Assembly: GCA_945868805.1 (NCBI GenBank) | Contig: CAMBMO010000008.1 | Location: 1-64,000, forward strand | DNA: 64,000 bases | Source of the DNA: Singulisphaera sp. GP187 | GTDB lineage: Bacteria > Planctomycetota > Phycisphaerae > Phycisphaerales > SM1A02 | Reading direction: 5' to 3' | In this document: one piece after another, positions 52,912 to 61,486 of the stretch | How positions within the stretch are numbered: the stretch's first letter is position 1 | Layout of the letters: the number at the start of each line of letters is the position of its first letter | The notes under the pieces: generated by a model | What the model was told of the DNA's origin: nothing | What the model saw: the letters and a program-made list of their open reading frames with translations, nothing else | The model's database searches: none | Position numbers and translations under genes: made by a program

Positions 52912-54366
52912 TTACCTCGTCCGCCCGAGCGCCCGTTCGATCACTTCGAAAACGGGTTTGAACTGTGCTGGTTCCATGACACCAATCGGGGGAAGCAATC
53001 GCAAGTGGTACGGTCCGTGTCCGCATGTCAGCGCGATCACGCCCTCTTCGAACAACAATTGAAGAAGTGCGTTGAGTTGGTCCTTCTTTCCTCCGAGCGG
53101 AGTGAGTCTCATCATGCCTCCGATTCCACCCATCGTTTCGCCAAAGGTCCGTCCTTGTCCATCGATCACGGGCGGAAAGAACTCGGGGCGTCGCGCGATC
53201 AGATCTGTTGCAGCTGTGCGGAATGCCTGGTGGAGCCGTGCGATGCGACCGTTCGGACCGTAATAATCTCCATCGCGAAGAATTTCCAGTGCACGTCGAC
53301 CAACATGGAATGCGCTCGTACTGGAACTGAAAGTTCCAGCGATCAATCCCGGACCCGGATTGAAATCTTCGGCGAAGAGACAGGCGCAGACTTGACTCAG
53401 TTTTCCGATCGTGACGACATCGACATATTCCCCGAGCCCGGACGCCTGAAACGCAAACATCTCCTCGGTACGGCCAAATGTCTGGACCTCGTCGACCCAC
53501 ACCGGGATCGATGCCTCTCGGCAAACTCGCATGAGCGACTCGAGAAACTCACGTGGAGCCAGATTGAATCCACCTTCTCCCTGAACGACTTCCATCACAA
53601 AGCATGAGTGCTGTTTCGGATACCGCTCGATTAACTCCCTCAACTTCGCAACCGCAAGCTCGGTCGAGCGGGCGCCGAGCATCGGATCGTAGAAGGGCAT
53701 GTAATCAACGAGGATGTTTTGGACAAGTCCTTGTCGATACGCTGGAGTGTCGCCAATCTGACTCATGGTGGTCGATCGACCCATGAAACAATCGCGAAGC
53801 GCGATCACGCGTGGAGCGCTCTTGGTCTTCTGCTGGCAAATCTTCAGGGCATTCTCGTTTGCCATACATCCCGAATTGGTCACGAAACAGTGGCGCAATC
53901 GACTCGTTCGTCCCGCCTCGGCGACAAGGATCTCAGAGACTGCGAGAACATCGGCATTGTGCTGCAAGTTGCCCTGCATGCAAACATCTGAGAGAGCGCT
54001 CTCGAGGGCCGCTTCAACCATGCGTGGATCGGAGTGGCCGAACATGTTGACGCCAATCGAACTGATCATGTCCCACTTGACGCTCTCATCTGCGAGCTGC
54101 ACGAGAGCCCCATTCCCAAATCCCGCGCCGATGTATGGGTACATCGTCGGACGACCTCGCAACTCGCCATTGCGCTTGAGCCACGCAACGTACGACTCGG
54201 ATTTCGAAGGATCGGCCCCACGAATCCCAGTCATCGATGCCTGCGTCCGTCGCAACTCCGAAAGAATTTCATCGATCGCCCGACGCACTGCGGGGAGACG
54301 TGCGAGCAACGGAAGGTGCTCAAGAGCCGGCACCGCACTCGCGAGATTGGGTGGCGCAACGGTCAT
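52912..54366 (-). CDS. astC: Class III aminotransferase, succinylornithine transaminase-like
   Basis: 484 residues, longer than the 400 or so of typical AstC/ArgD. Class III landmarks are TNSGCMANENALK, VMEVVQGEGGFNLAP, WVDEVQTFGRTEEMFAF and the PLP-lysine in VTIGKLSQVCACLF. In the AST pathway it would transaminate N-succinylornithine to the semialdehyde used by AstD. The N-terminal extension and the sequence FMGRSTTMSQIGDTP set it apart from E. coli AstC, so it is a divergent member; lysine aminotransferase-like enzymes are an alternative. Confidence 0.75.
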   Translation of the reverse strand: MTVAPPNLASAVPALEHLPLLARLPAVRRAIDEILSELRRTQASMTGIRGADPSKSESYVAWLKRNGELRGRPTMYPYIGAGFGNGALVQLADESVKWDMISSIGVNMFGHSDPRMVEAALESALSDVCMQGNLQHNADVLAVSEILVAEAGRTSRLRHCFVTNSGCMANENALKICQQKTKSAPRVIALRDCFMGRSTTMSQIGDTPAYRQGLVQNILVDYMPFYDPMLGARSTELAVAKLRELIERYPKQHSCFVMEVVQGEGGFNLAPREFLESLMRVCREASIPVWVDEVQTFGRTEEMFAFQASGLGEYVDVVTIGKLSQVCACLFAEDFNPGPGLIAGTFSSSTSAFHVGRRALEILRDGDYYGPNGRIARLHQAFRTAATDLIARRPEFFPPVIDGQGRTFGETMGGIGGMMRLTPLGGKKDQLNALLQLLFEEGVIALTCGHGPYHLRLLPPIGVMEPAQFKPVFEVIERALGRTR

Positions 54367-54371
54367 GATTG

Positions 54372-55589
54372 CTATGGTACGGAAGGACTCTCCGCGAGTC
54401 TGTGAATGATCAACGCCAACATGGTTGCCCGCTCTGCCAGGCTCGCGACAACCACGAATTCATCCGATCGATGCAGATTCCCACCCCGAACGCCAAGACC
54501 ATCGAGGCAAGGAAGTCCCGCGGCCTGCAAGACATTCGAATCGCTCACTCCGCCCGTCGACGTTGAGCCGACGGCAATCGACATGTCGCGCGCGACCTCG
54601 ATCGCAATCTTCGCCATCGCCAGCACCTCCGGTGTCGCATCTTTCTTGGGTCGATTGTGGAGCACTCGCATCGTTACCCGTGGCAAGTCTTTTGGCGATC
54701 CCAGTGGAATCTGCGCAAACGCACGTTCGATCAGATCCCGTTGTTCATCGTTGCTGTAGCGGGCATTGCCCCATGCCGCAGCGTAATCGGGAACGATGTT
54801 CGTCGCCTCGCCCCCTTCGATCGGACCGATGTTGACGGTACGCCCGACCGACGGATCTGAAATCGCGAGCGCTTGAGTCATCGCGTGACAGAGTGCGGCG
54901 ACCGCCGAGATTCCCTTTGCGGCATCCCGACCAGCGTGCGCCGAGCGACCGTACGCATCGATACGAAACTGCGCCGAACCAAACCGCGCCGTCACGATGT
55001 TTCCCTCCCCTGCCGCAGGTTCAACCACGAGACCGACATCGTGTTCACGTGCAATCGACTGGAGCGCCTCGGTGCTCCGGAAACTTCCGGACTCTTCGTC
55101 TGCATTTAGAATGAAGGACCATCGAGCCTTCACTCCACGGAGATGAAGAACCTCGAGCGCGGTGAGCGCCACGACGAGTCCACCTTTCATGTCAGCTGCG
55201 CCAGGTCCCGTGCGTATTCCATCCCTTCGTGGCGAGAGCAATTGGAATTCCCCCTTCGGATCATGAACGGTGTCGAGATGTCCGCTCAGCAGGATGCGAA
55301 TGCCACGGTCCGACCGATCCAACGCGCGCGCACAAAGGATCTCTCCAGAGTCTTCGGATTCGACGACCGGCTCGCGGAGCCAATCTGGTTTCTCACCCCC
55401 AGGAAGTCGCTCGACGATGGCACCGAGCGCCACAAGTCGATCGCTCATCCAACTGCGTGCCCTTTCAAGCCCCTCGTGATTTCCGTGCCCGGTGGGTATC
55501 GCCACGAGTTCTTCGAGATCGGTCTCCATTCGTGTCGCGCGACGTGAGACCTCATCGACGATCGTGCGTTCGAATTCATCGAGTGGCAT
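54372..55589 (-). CDS. M20 family zinc amidohydrolase/peptidase
   Basis: 405 residues from ATG 55589 (ATG 55634 also in frame). Metal ligands are in LLSGHLDTVHDP and TGPGAADMKGGLVVALTA, the catalytic Glu in LNADEESGS, and a further His near the end (GGNLHRSDEF). The dimerisation lid carries RFRIDAYGRSAHAGRDAAKG-type text (YGRSAHAGRDAAKG). M20 enzymes split N-acyl or peptide bonds. In this operon it could act as succinylglutamate desuccinylase, replacing AstE; this is inference from context. Its 5' end overlaps dapF. Confidence 0.78.
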   Translation of the reverse strand: MPLDEFERTIVDEVSRRATRMETDLEELVAIPTGHGNHEGLERARSWMSDRLVALGAIVERLPGGEKPDWLREPVVESEDSGEILCARALDRSDRGIRILLSGHLDTVHDPKGEFQLLSPRRDGIRTGPGAADMKGGLVVALTALEVLHLRGVKARWSFILNADEESGSFRSTEALQSIAREHDVGLVVEPAAGEGNIVTARFGSAQFRIDAYGRSAHAGRDAAKGISAVAALCHAMTQALAISDPSVGRTVNIGPIEGGEATNIVPDYAAAWGNARYSNDEQRDLIERAFAQIPLGSPKDLPRVTMRVLHNRPKKDATPEVLAMAKIAIEVARDMSIAVGSTSTGGVSDSNVLQAAGLPCLDGLGVRGGNLHRSDEFVVVASLAERATMLALIIHRLAESPSVP

Positions 55590-56571
55590 CGATTGCCCTC
55601 GTGGTGTGCAGATCCCACTCACCGTCGAAGACATGTGTCGCGCTCCCGCGCATTCTGACTCGGCCGTCGAATTCGTCCCATCTCAATGAGAGCTTTCCAC
55701 CGGGAAGGTTGACGGCGACCGCCCGGTCGCATCGATCTTCGAGGACTCCTGCAACGCATACTGCGCTCGCCCCAGTTCCGCACGCCAGCGTGACTCCAGA
55801 TCCACGCTCCCAAGTCCGCATCAGAAGTTCCCTTCGCGAGATCGCTTGAACAAAGTGAACATTGATTCTCTGCGGGAAATACGCATGTCGTTCGACTGCG
55901 ACACCGACTGAATCGATCGGCACCGCCGCGGCATCTCTGCACCAAAAGACGATGTGCGGATTACCCATCGACACAACTGTCGCAACCGACTCAACTCCAG
56001 CAGAAGTGACCCAATCGACTCCTCGCGTGATTCCTTGAGCCCCAAGAGCGTCGCTCCACATTGCGACTGTCCAAGGAGCGCCGATTATGCGCGCACCGCC
56101 CAAGACTCCTGGCCAACGAACACTCATCGATGCGATATCCAGGATTGGCGCTCCCATGTCGACTTCGACTTCGCTCACGAAACCATCCTCACCAAGCCAC
56201 CACTGCATCTCGAGAACGCCCCGCCCCGTTTCGACTCGAAGTGGATTCTCAGACGAGATTCCACGATCGACAACGAATTTCGTGACGCATCGGATCCCGT
56301 TCCCGCACATCTGCGCTTCGCTCCCGTCGGCGTTGAACATGCGCATGCGAGCATGCGCGTCGACTCCCCGCGACGGATGGTCGATCAGAATCAATCCATC
56401 CGAACCGATTCCGGTATGGCGATCGCTGACGGCACGTGCGACCTCGGCGGGGTTGTCGATCGGGCACTGCGAGAGATCGACATAGACATAGTCGTTTCCA
56501 ATTCCGTGCATCTTGCTGAATGGCATTTTGACGCATGGCATCTTGGTCAATGGCATCTTTGAAAGTCGCAT
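55576..56571 (-). CDS. dapF: Diaminopimelate epimerase with repeated N-terminal start region
   Basis: Up to 331 residues from ATG 56571. The catalytic cysteines are Cys89 (AQMCGNGIRC) and Cys264 (LACGTGASA); FSKMHGIGNDYVYVD marks the N-terminus. It converts LL- to meso-diaminopimelate for lysine and peptidoglycan. The first 20 residues read M-P-x-x-K-M three times, so ATGs at 56556, 56541 and 56526 are all possible starts. ATG 56526 (MPFSKMHG) matches the usual family start best. The gene stop overlaps the M20 gene. Confidence 0.93.
   Translation of the reverse strand: MRLSKMPLTKMPCVKMPFSKMHGIGNDYVYVDLSQCPIDNPAEVARAVSDRHTGIGSDGLILIDHPSRGVDAHARMRMFNADGSEAQMCGNGIRCVTKFVVDRGISSENPLRVETGRGVLEMQWWLGEDGFVSEVEVDMGAPILDIASMSVRWPGVLGGARIIGAPWTVAMWSDALGAQGITRGVDWVTSAGVESVATVVSMGNPHIVFWCRDAAAVPIDSVGVAVERHAYFPQRINVHFVQAISRRELLMRTWERGSGVTLACGTGASAVCVAGVLEDRCDRAVAVNLPGGKLSLRWDEFDGRVRMRGSATHVFDGEWDLHTTRAIDATR
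56512..56559 (-). repeat. 15-bp tandem repeat at the dapF start
   Basis: Three imperfect 15-base units on the minus strand, each reading AA[AG]ATGCCAT and then 6 variable bases, encode MPLTK, MPCVK and MPFSK. Each unit supplies a possible start codon. Confidence 0.8.
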
Positions 56572-56575
56572 GGGA

Positions 56576-58030
56576 TCAGTTCTGAGATCGACTCAGCGTG
56601 CCGAGGTCGATGACAACTTGACCTCGTCGGTAGTAGTCGGCATTCATCGTGTTGTGATTGACGAATGTGAAGACCAAAGCATTCACTCCTGTTGCATCGG
56701 CGTATCCAAAGTCGCCGAAGTGCGGACCTGCGTAGCGGTGATTCTCGTATTCCTGGGCGTGATTGTGAAAGTGGAAGAGCGCGTCGTATCCCCCATCGAA
56801 CATCGCATTCGACGCTTCGAAACGGACATCGCTCCCACGCGCCTGGGGCGGATACTCGACCAATTCAAATCGACCCTGATCGTCCATCCGCACGACTCCG
56901 CCATACTCGGTCTGTCGATCCGCAAGATCTCGATCGGCGATATCGAAAATGTGGGCCCGAATGGCAGGCTCGTCGAGCGCCTTCAACGCGACGAGAACCG
57001 CGGCACAGTCGCCCCAGTCCATCTCCTTCGCATGCGCCCGAGGGGTTTCTGCCAATTGCGAACCGTATCCCTCGAAGGACGCGCTGTACCTGCGAGTCGA
57101 TTCACTCGCGAGTCGAGTCGAGACTTCATCGAACAACTGATCACGAGTCGCGCCAAGCAAGTCCGGGCGAACTTTCGCGGCCGCGACCAGAATCGGAAGA
57201 TCGCGTGGTTCGAGTTGGACGCGAACTTCCGGAGTCAACTTTCCAGCTGCGTCGCGTGCGGCATCCCAGAATGCTCGCTTGCTTGGCACTCGGAGCGCGC
57301 GAATCCAGAGAATCTCCTCCCGATTTCGAGGGATGACATTCAGGTCGCTCGCGGATCGCCTCATGTCAAGAATGAACGAATCGGTCGTCGCCGTCTTTTC
57401 ATCCGCAAGAAGCGCGAGGATTCGCTCTCGTTCACCGGTCGCGAGCAAGAGTTCCCAACATCGCGCGCGAAGATTCGCCTCTTTGATCGGGTCGCTCTTG
57501 AGGAGCAACTCATAAAGCACTTCCGGGACGCGTTCTTTGCCCCAGAGCTTCACGAGCGCCAGATACTCCGGACGTTTCATCAGGTCTGTTCCAAAAATGG
57601 GAAGGACAACAACCCAGCCTCGGACCAGTGCCGGCGTCATGTCCTTCCATCCGAGTTCGCCGATTCGTTTGCAGAGCTCTCCCCGCCACTCGTAGATCTG
57701 CATCTTGGGCAGACTTAACTCGACTGATGTCTTCAATCCAGCCAGATCGTATTTCATGAGTCGATCCCAGGCCTCGTTACGAAGCTCGATGACGTAACCA
57801 GGCTGAACGATTATCTTCCGAAGCGCCTTCAAGTACTGAGGGTCTGTCGGATCTGCGTCAAGAATGTGGAGCGCGGCGATCTGTCGCGCCGGCACGAGGT
57901 CCGTTCGACTCAGTGACTGCAGGGGATCGCCTGCGGGGGTCGCGACACAACCCCATGCGAGCGAGAGCACGGCGGCCATCCGTGCGAGGACGAATGTCCC
58001 GCGGAATCCTCTCGAATCTTCAAGGCTCAT
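56576..58030 (-). CDS. Lipoprotein of unknown function with His-rich C-terminal domain
   Basis: 484 residues from ATG 58030. The lipobox is in LSLAWGC (Cys28). The central 300 residues are helical, perhaps HEAT-like (LVPARQIAALHILD, YLALVKLWGKERVPEVLYELL). The last 100 residues contain LFHFHNHAQEYENHRYAGP and then DATGVNALVFTFVNHNTMNADYYRRGQVVIDLG. The H-x-H-x-H cluster could bind metal as in JAB-type hydrolases, but no family is assigned. It heads the operon with dapF, four bases before it. Confidence 0.68.
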   Translation of the reverse strand: MSLEDSRGFRGTFVLARMAAVLSLAWGCVATPAGDPLQSLSRTDLVPARQIAALHILDADPTDPQYLKALRKIIVQPGYVIELRNEAWDRLMKYDLAGLKTSVELSLPKMQIYEWRGELCKRIGELGWKDMTPALVRGWVVVLPIFGTDLMKRPEYLALVKLWGKERVPEVLYELLLKSDPIKEANLRARCWELLLATGERERILALLADEKTATTDSFILDMRRSASDLNVIPRNREEILWIRALRVPSKRAFWDAARDAAGKLTPEVRVQLEPRDLPILVAAAKVRPDLLGATRDQLFDEVSTRLASESTRRYSASFEGYGSQLAETPRAHAKEMDWGDCAAVLVALKALDEPAIRAHIFDIADRDLADRQTEYGGVVRMDDQGRFELVEYPPQARGSDVRFEASNAMFDGGYDALFHFHNHAQEYENHRYAGPHFGDFGYADATGVNALVFTFVNHNTMNADYYRRGQVVIDLGTLSRSQN

Positions 58031-58065
58031 CGTGTCATTGTAGAAGTGTCGATTAGACTTCTGAA

Positions 58066-58329
58066 GTGCCCGATCAACCCCAGCCGGATCTTGGCTCATC
58101 GAAAGACCTGCTCGCACAAGTGCGCGCGGTCGTTGACATGATTCGCCCGGATATCCAAGCCGATGGCGGAGATGTCGAGGTCGTTCGTGTCCACGACGGA
58201 GTTGTTGACGTTCGCTTTCACGGTGCGTGCATCGGCTGTCCATCGAGCAACATGACTCTGCAATCTGGTATCGCTCGTCAATTACGGGAGCGAATTCCTG
58301 AAATCACCGAAGTTCGTGCGCTGAATTGA
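58066..58329 (+). CDS. NifU C-terminal domain iron-sulfur scaffold (Nfu-like)
   Basis: 87 residues from GTG 58066. The Nfu domain is complete: VVDMIRPDIQADGGDVEVV, then GACIGCPSSNMTLQSGI with the cluster-binding Cys55 and Cys58, and ERIPEI. Two such proteins share a 4Fe-4S cluster and pass it to targets. It stands alone, divergent from the lipoprotein gene, with no suf or isc genes nearby. Confidence 0.9.
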   Translation: MPDQPQPDLGSSKDLLAQVRAVVDMIRPDIQADGGDVEVVRVHDGVVDVRFHGACIGCPSSNMTLQSGIARQLRERIPEITEVRALN

Positions 58330-58367
58330 CTTCCCAGCGCAACGCCTCGCGATGGAGCGAGCGTCCG

Positions 58368-58601
58368 TTACGGGGCACCCTCAGCGGGGCGGATCTTTCC
58401 GATGACATTCTTGGTTGGATCGGCAGCTCCAGCGAGAATCTGCTCGGCCACTTCCTTCCGATGCACTGCGACCTCTCTGGGAAACTCGAACGCAATGCGC
58501 ACCCGGTCGCCCTTGATCGATGCGATCCGAACGATTCCAATCGGAGACGCTGGGTTTCCGATAACTACTTCTTCACCTTCGCGTCGTGTAATGACCAACA
58601 T
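58368..58601 (-). CDS. csrA: Carbon storage regulator CsrA
   Basis: 77 residues from ATG 58601, with AGGAGG ten bases upstream. The family start MLVITRREGEEVVIG is plain, followed by GIVRIASIKGDRVRIAFEFPREVAVHRKEV in which RVRI and REVAVHR contact RNA. It is a dimeric RNA-binding protein that represses translation by binding GGA motifs; the GGA in its own ribosome binding site suggests self-control. It is normally 60-75 residues; the tail is slightly longer. No flagellar genes are nearby. Confidence 0.93.
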   Translation of the reverse strand: MLVITRREGEEVVIGNPASPIGIVRIASIKGDRVRIAFEFPREVAVHRKEVAEQILAGAADPTKNVIGKIRPAEGAP

Positions 58602-59039
58602 AGTGCGCGGACCTCCTGCCCTTGACACAGTGGGGCTCAGCCCACCTTCTCGATCAGCTCGCCTCGAACGCACCGTGCGTCCTCCATGCGAATGCTTGGA
58701 TGACTTACATCGACCAAGCGTCTGACCTTCTTGAAGGGTATCGCTCGATCGGATGCTTTCGCACTGGGCAATGATAAATTGGTGAAAACCCAGTTATCGG
58801 ATCAAAAAAAAAGCCCCCGCGTCGGGCCAGTGACGCGGGGGGCGAAGAAAATGGTCGGCAGATACGACTCCGACCGACCACTCGTACGGCGCCGGCCTTC
58901 CCTAGCCGATCCGTACGATCCTTGCGGATCATCCGTGATCCGTTTGACTGCTCGGGGTCGCATCCATGCGGATCCCGAGATTGGTTTGTGCGCTACGCCG
59001 TCCGTGTCGTAGCGAGGTCCAGTTGGCGCTGGCGATCCA
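58602..59039. other. 438-base region between csrA and mraZ without a credible gene
   Basis: It contains the csrA leader, the mraZ terminator (58804..58843) and about 200 bases of mraZ 3' untranslated region. That region has near-repeats of GGATC (58909..58978) that could fold into hairpins. Short ORFs on both strands run through the terminator and show no conserved-looking sequence. Confidence 0.6.
58804..58843 (-). terminator. Strong intrinsic terminator of the mraZ transcript
   Basis: On the minus strand GCCCCCCGCGTC pairs with GACGCGGGGGC and is followed by nine T. It lies 197 bases past the mraZ stop and before csrA, so csrA must have its own promoter. Confidence 0.9.
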
Positions 59040-59510
59040 TCACCGTGCGCCACCCGACCTTGAATTCATGAGCTGATTCGCCTGCCTCCAAAGTTCTCCA
59101 GTCGAGGAAATCCTTTCCTGCTCCTGTGCTTTCCAGGTGGCTGAAGCAATCAACTCCAAGTGATCCCGAACGCCCAAAATGACGATTGATCCGGCGAGTC
59201 CGAATCTCGAGAGCAATCGTTCTGGAATACGAATCCGCCCGGCGGAGTCGACATCGCAGTGATGGGCTTGACTGTAAAAGGCTCGCTCGAAGCGCCGAAG
59301 AACTTCGTCGCCGATGAGCGATCCACCGTGGTCCATCGCCAACTTCTCGAAAGTCAGATTGGGCCAGAGTGTCAGAGAATCGTCCGCCCCTGGAACCGCT
59401 ACGAAGTGATCCCCATTGGTGCTTGGATCGAGCACTTCGCGCAACTCGCTTGGAATTGCGAGGCGTTGTTTCTTGTCGAGGTTGTGTTCGTATTCGCCGA
59501 GGAAGAGCAC
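59040..59510 (-). CDS. mraZ: Transcriptional regulator MraZ
   Basis: 156 residues from GTG 59510. Two SpoVT/AbrB-like halves are seen: LGEYEHNLDKKQRLAIPSELRE and HHCDVDSAGRIRIPERLLSRFGL. In most bacteria MraZ represses the division and cell-wall gene cluster and itself by binding repeated TGGGN boxes. Here two such boxes lie in its own promoter, but no rsmH, fts or mur genes follow; a terminator does. It is therefore an orphan regulator in this window. Confidence 0.93.
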   Translation of the reverse strand: MLFLGEYEHNLDKKQRLAIPSELREVLDPSTNGDHFVAVPGADDSLTLWPNLTFEKLAMDHGGSLIGDEVLRRFERAFYSQAHHCDVDSAGRIRIPERLLSRFGLAGSIVILGVRDHLELIASATWKAQEQERISSTGELWRQANQLMNSRSGGAR

Positions 59511-59539
59511 GTTCGTTGTCCATATTGGAATCGGAAGGA

Positions 59540-59567
59540 ACTATACCCACTACGCCCCACAATGCAA
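59540..59567 (-). promoter_or_regulatory. mraZ promoter overlapping MraZ operator boxes
   Basis: Minus strand: -35 TTGCAT (59562..59567), 16-base spacer, -10 TATAGT (59540..59545). Within the spacer is TGGGG-CGTAG-TGGGT (59545..59559), two MraZ boxes with the canonical 5-base spacing. A bound MraZ would cover the promoter, so negative autoregulation is expected. Confidence 0.75.
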
Positions 59568-59749
59568 CACTTTTCGACAAAATTCATGTTTTTAGCAACA
59601 CCTCAAACTCAAGATCTTGGTCCGAGAACTTTTGCGATTAAGTTTCGATAGCCATAAAGCATTGACAAACAAAGATTTGTGGACATTTCCGAAATCGGAC
59701 TTACACTCACTTCGGGCATTCATTTCTATTGGAGTTTGGATCGAAATTT

Positions 59750-60316
59750 ATGCAAACTGACAGACCCGCCGCAAATCGATTGAGCGTTGAGCACGTTCTC
59801 AATCTTCTCCCTTCAACCAACTTCCTCCTGACCTCCGCGTTCGGTGAGTTACGCAGTGGCGTGATCGTGCGCTGCGTGCAGCAAGTCGCCATGCATCCGC
59901 CGATGCTGCTTGTGGCGATGGAAAAAGGTCAGCCACTGTCGCCAATCATCCGGGACAGCCGCAATTTCGCAATTTGCATTCTTGCCAAAGGCGATCGCGT
60001 GACGCCAAAGACTTTTCGTGTTGCACCGGACCAGGGAGTCGATGCGTTCTTGACGATTCCGAATCTGGTTGTGCCTGGCGGAGCTCCCGTACCGCTTCGC
60101 GCACTCGGATACATCGCATGTGAACTCGTTCGGCATCTCGATATCGAAGCGGATTACGAGGTCTACATCGGCATGGTCCATCACGCCGGATTAGTCGATC
60201 AACCGAAGCTGAAACCAGCGCGACCGGGCATGGCACGAGCGCACTCGAGTGCGCGTAAGCGAATTCACAAGAGCGGTTCGCCGAATGCGCCTTCCAAGGT
60301 TCGACGACCTTCATAA
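59750..60316 (+). CDS. Flavin reductase-like FMN-binding protein
   Basis: 188 residues from ATG 59750. The FMN-binding split-barrel pattern is present: VEHVLNLLPSTNFLLTSAF, RSGVIVRCVQQVAMHPPMLLVAMEKGQ, LSPIIRDSRNFAICILAKGD and ALGYIACELVRHLDIEADYEVYIGMV in part. These proteins reduce flavin with NAD(P)H or bind FMN. The C-terminal 35 residues are basic (ARKRIHKSGSPNAPSKVRR). A near-consensus TTGACA at 59663..59668 may belong to its promoter. The next gene starts 10 bases after its stop. Confidence 0.8.
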   Translation: MQTDRPAANRLSVEHVLNLLPSTNFLLTSAFGELRSGVIVRCVQQVAMHPPMLLVAMEKGQPLSPIIRDSRNFAICILAKGDRVTPKTFRVAPDQGVDAFLTIPNLVVPGGAPVPLRALGYIACELVRHLDIEADYEVYIGMVHHAGLVDQPKLKPARPGMARAHSSARKRIHKSGSPNAPSKVRRPS

Positions 60317-60325
60317 CATCGAAGC

Positions 60326-61426
60326 GTGATCACTGACTCGAACCTACTCGATCTGGACTATCGATCCGAGGCGAAGCGGATCGGTTCGCCGGTGGTTCCG
60401 ATCATTGACGCACACGCGCATGTCGGAGGATTGCGTGCCGCAGTGATATTGCGGGACGTGATGGACCAGTACGGTGTCAGTGAGATTTGGTCGATGACAT
60501 CGGTGATCGAGCAAGTCGATGGACTTCGAGAGATCTTTGGTCCTCGCATTCGATTCATCGCCATTCCGAATTGGCGCGACAAGGACGCGCGCAATGCACA
60601 TGGTGCGGGTTACGCGAGGCGTATCGAAGAGTTCCACGCGCGTGGGGCGAGAATTGCAAAGTTCTGGACCGCGCCACGCGGAGTTGACATGGGAGCCGAG
60701 GTTGGCGACCCGACATTGATGCGCCTTGAGAACCCATCTCGAATCGCCGCAATGCAGACGGCGTACGACCTCGGTATGACATTTATGGTCCATGTTGCCG
60801 ATCCCGACACCTGGTTCGCAACGCGTTACGCAGACCACGAGAGGTACGGAACGAAAGCATCCCAGTACGAGCCACTCGAACGGATGCTTGATCGATTTCC
60901 GACGCGCTGGATCGCCGCTCACATGGGAGGATGGCCGGAGGATCTCGAATTCCTCTCGGGGTTGCTCGAACGACATCCCAACCTCTCGCTCGACACAAGC
61001 GCGTCGAAATGGATCGTGCGCGAGATTTCGCGACACCCCCCCGAAAGCGTGCGGACATTCTTTCGCAGATGGCGAGGACGAATCCTTTTCGGATCGGACA
61101 TCGTGACGAGCGATGAGCACCTCGTCGACGCTCCGACCACTTTCGAGATGGACGCAAAGGCGAATTCTGCGCACAGTGCGTTCGATTTGTACGCGAGCAG
61201 GTACTGGGCATTACGCACTCTTTGGGAGAGCAACTGGACTGGCCCGAGCCCGATCGCGGATCCCGATCTCGCGATGGTGTCGCCAAACGAATTCACTCCC
61301 AGAGACTCCCCGACCTTGCGAGGAGTCGCACTTCCCGCGGAAATACTCCGCGACTTTTACTCGCAGAATGCCTGCGATCTGATGCGAGAGACGACCGAGC
61401 GATCGACATCGAGCAATCGGCTCTAG
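60326..61426 (+). CDS. Amidohydrolase family (PF04909-like) metal-dependent hydrolase
   Basis: 366 residues from GTG 60326. The barrel's first metal site is IIDAHAHVGGL. Further sites are FMVHVADPDTWF, WIAAHMGGWPEDLEFL and the catalytic Asp in ILFGSDIVTS. This order fits the amidohydrolase-2 group of decarboxylases and hydrolases. The substrate is not predictable. It forms an apparent operon with the flavin reductase-like gene. Confidence 0.82.
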   Translation: MITDSNLLDLDYRSEAKRIGSPVVPIIDAHAHVGGLRAAVILRDVMDQYGVSEIWSMTSVIEQVDGLREIFGPRIRFIAIPNWRDKDARNAHGAGYARRIEEFHARGARIAKFWTAPRGVDMGAEVGDPTLMRLENPSRIAAMQTAYDLGMTFMVHVADPDTWFATRYADHERYGTKASQYEPLERMLDRFPTRWIAAHMGGWPEDLEFLSGLLERHPNLSLDTSASKWIVREISRHPPESVRTFFRRWRGRILFGSDIVTSDEHLVDAPTTFEMDAKANSAHSAFDLYASRYWALRTLWESNWTGPSPIADPDLAMVSPNEFTPRDSPTLRGVALPAEILRDFYSQNACDLMRETTERSTSSNRL

Positions 61427-61486
61427 TGACCCGTTTTTTGGGGAACTCGGTGGCAAATCCACGCTCATTGCGTACACTTTCGAGCG

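Noticed and set aside
58731-59053. Small frames on both strands between csrA and mraZ
   Set aside because: They run through the terminator and have no conserved-looking sequence.
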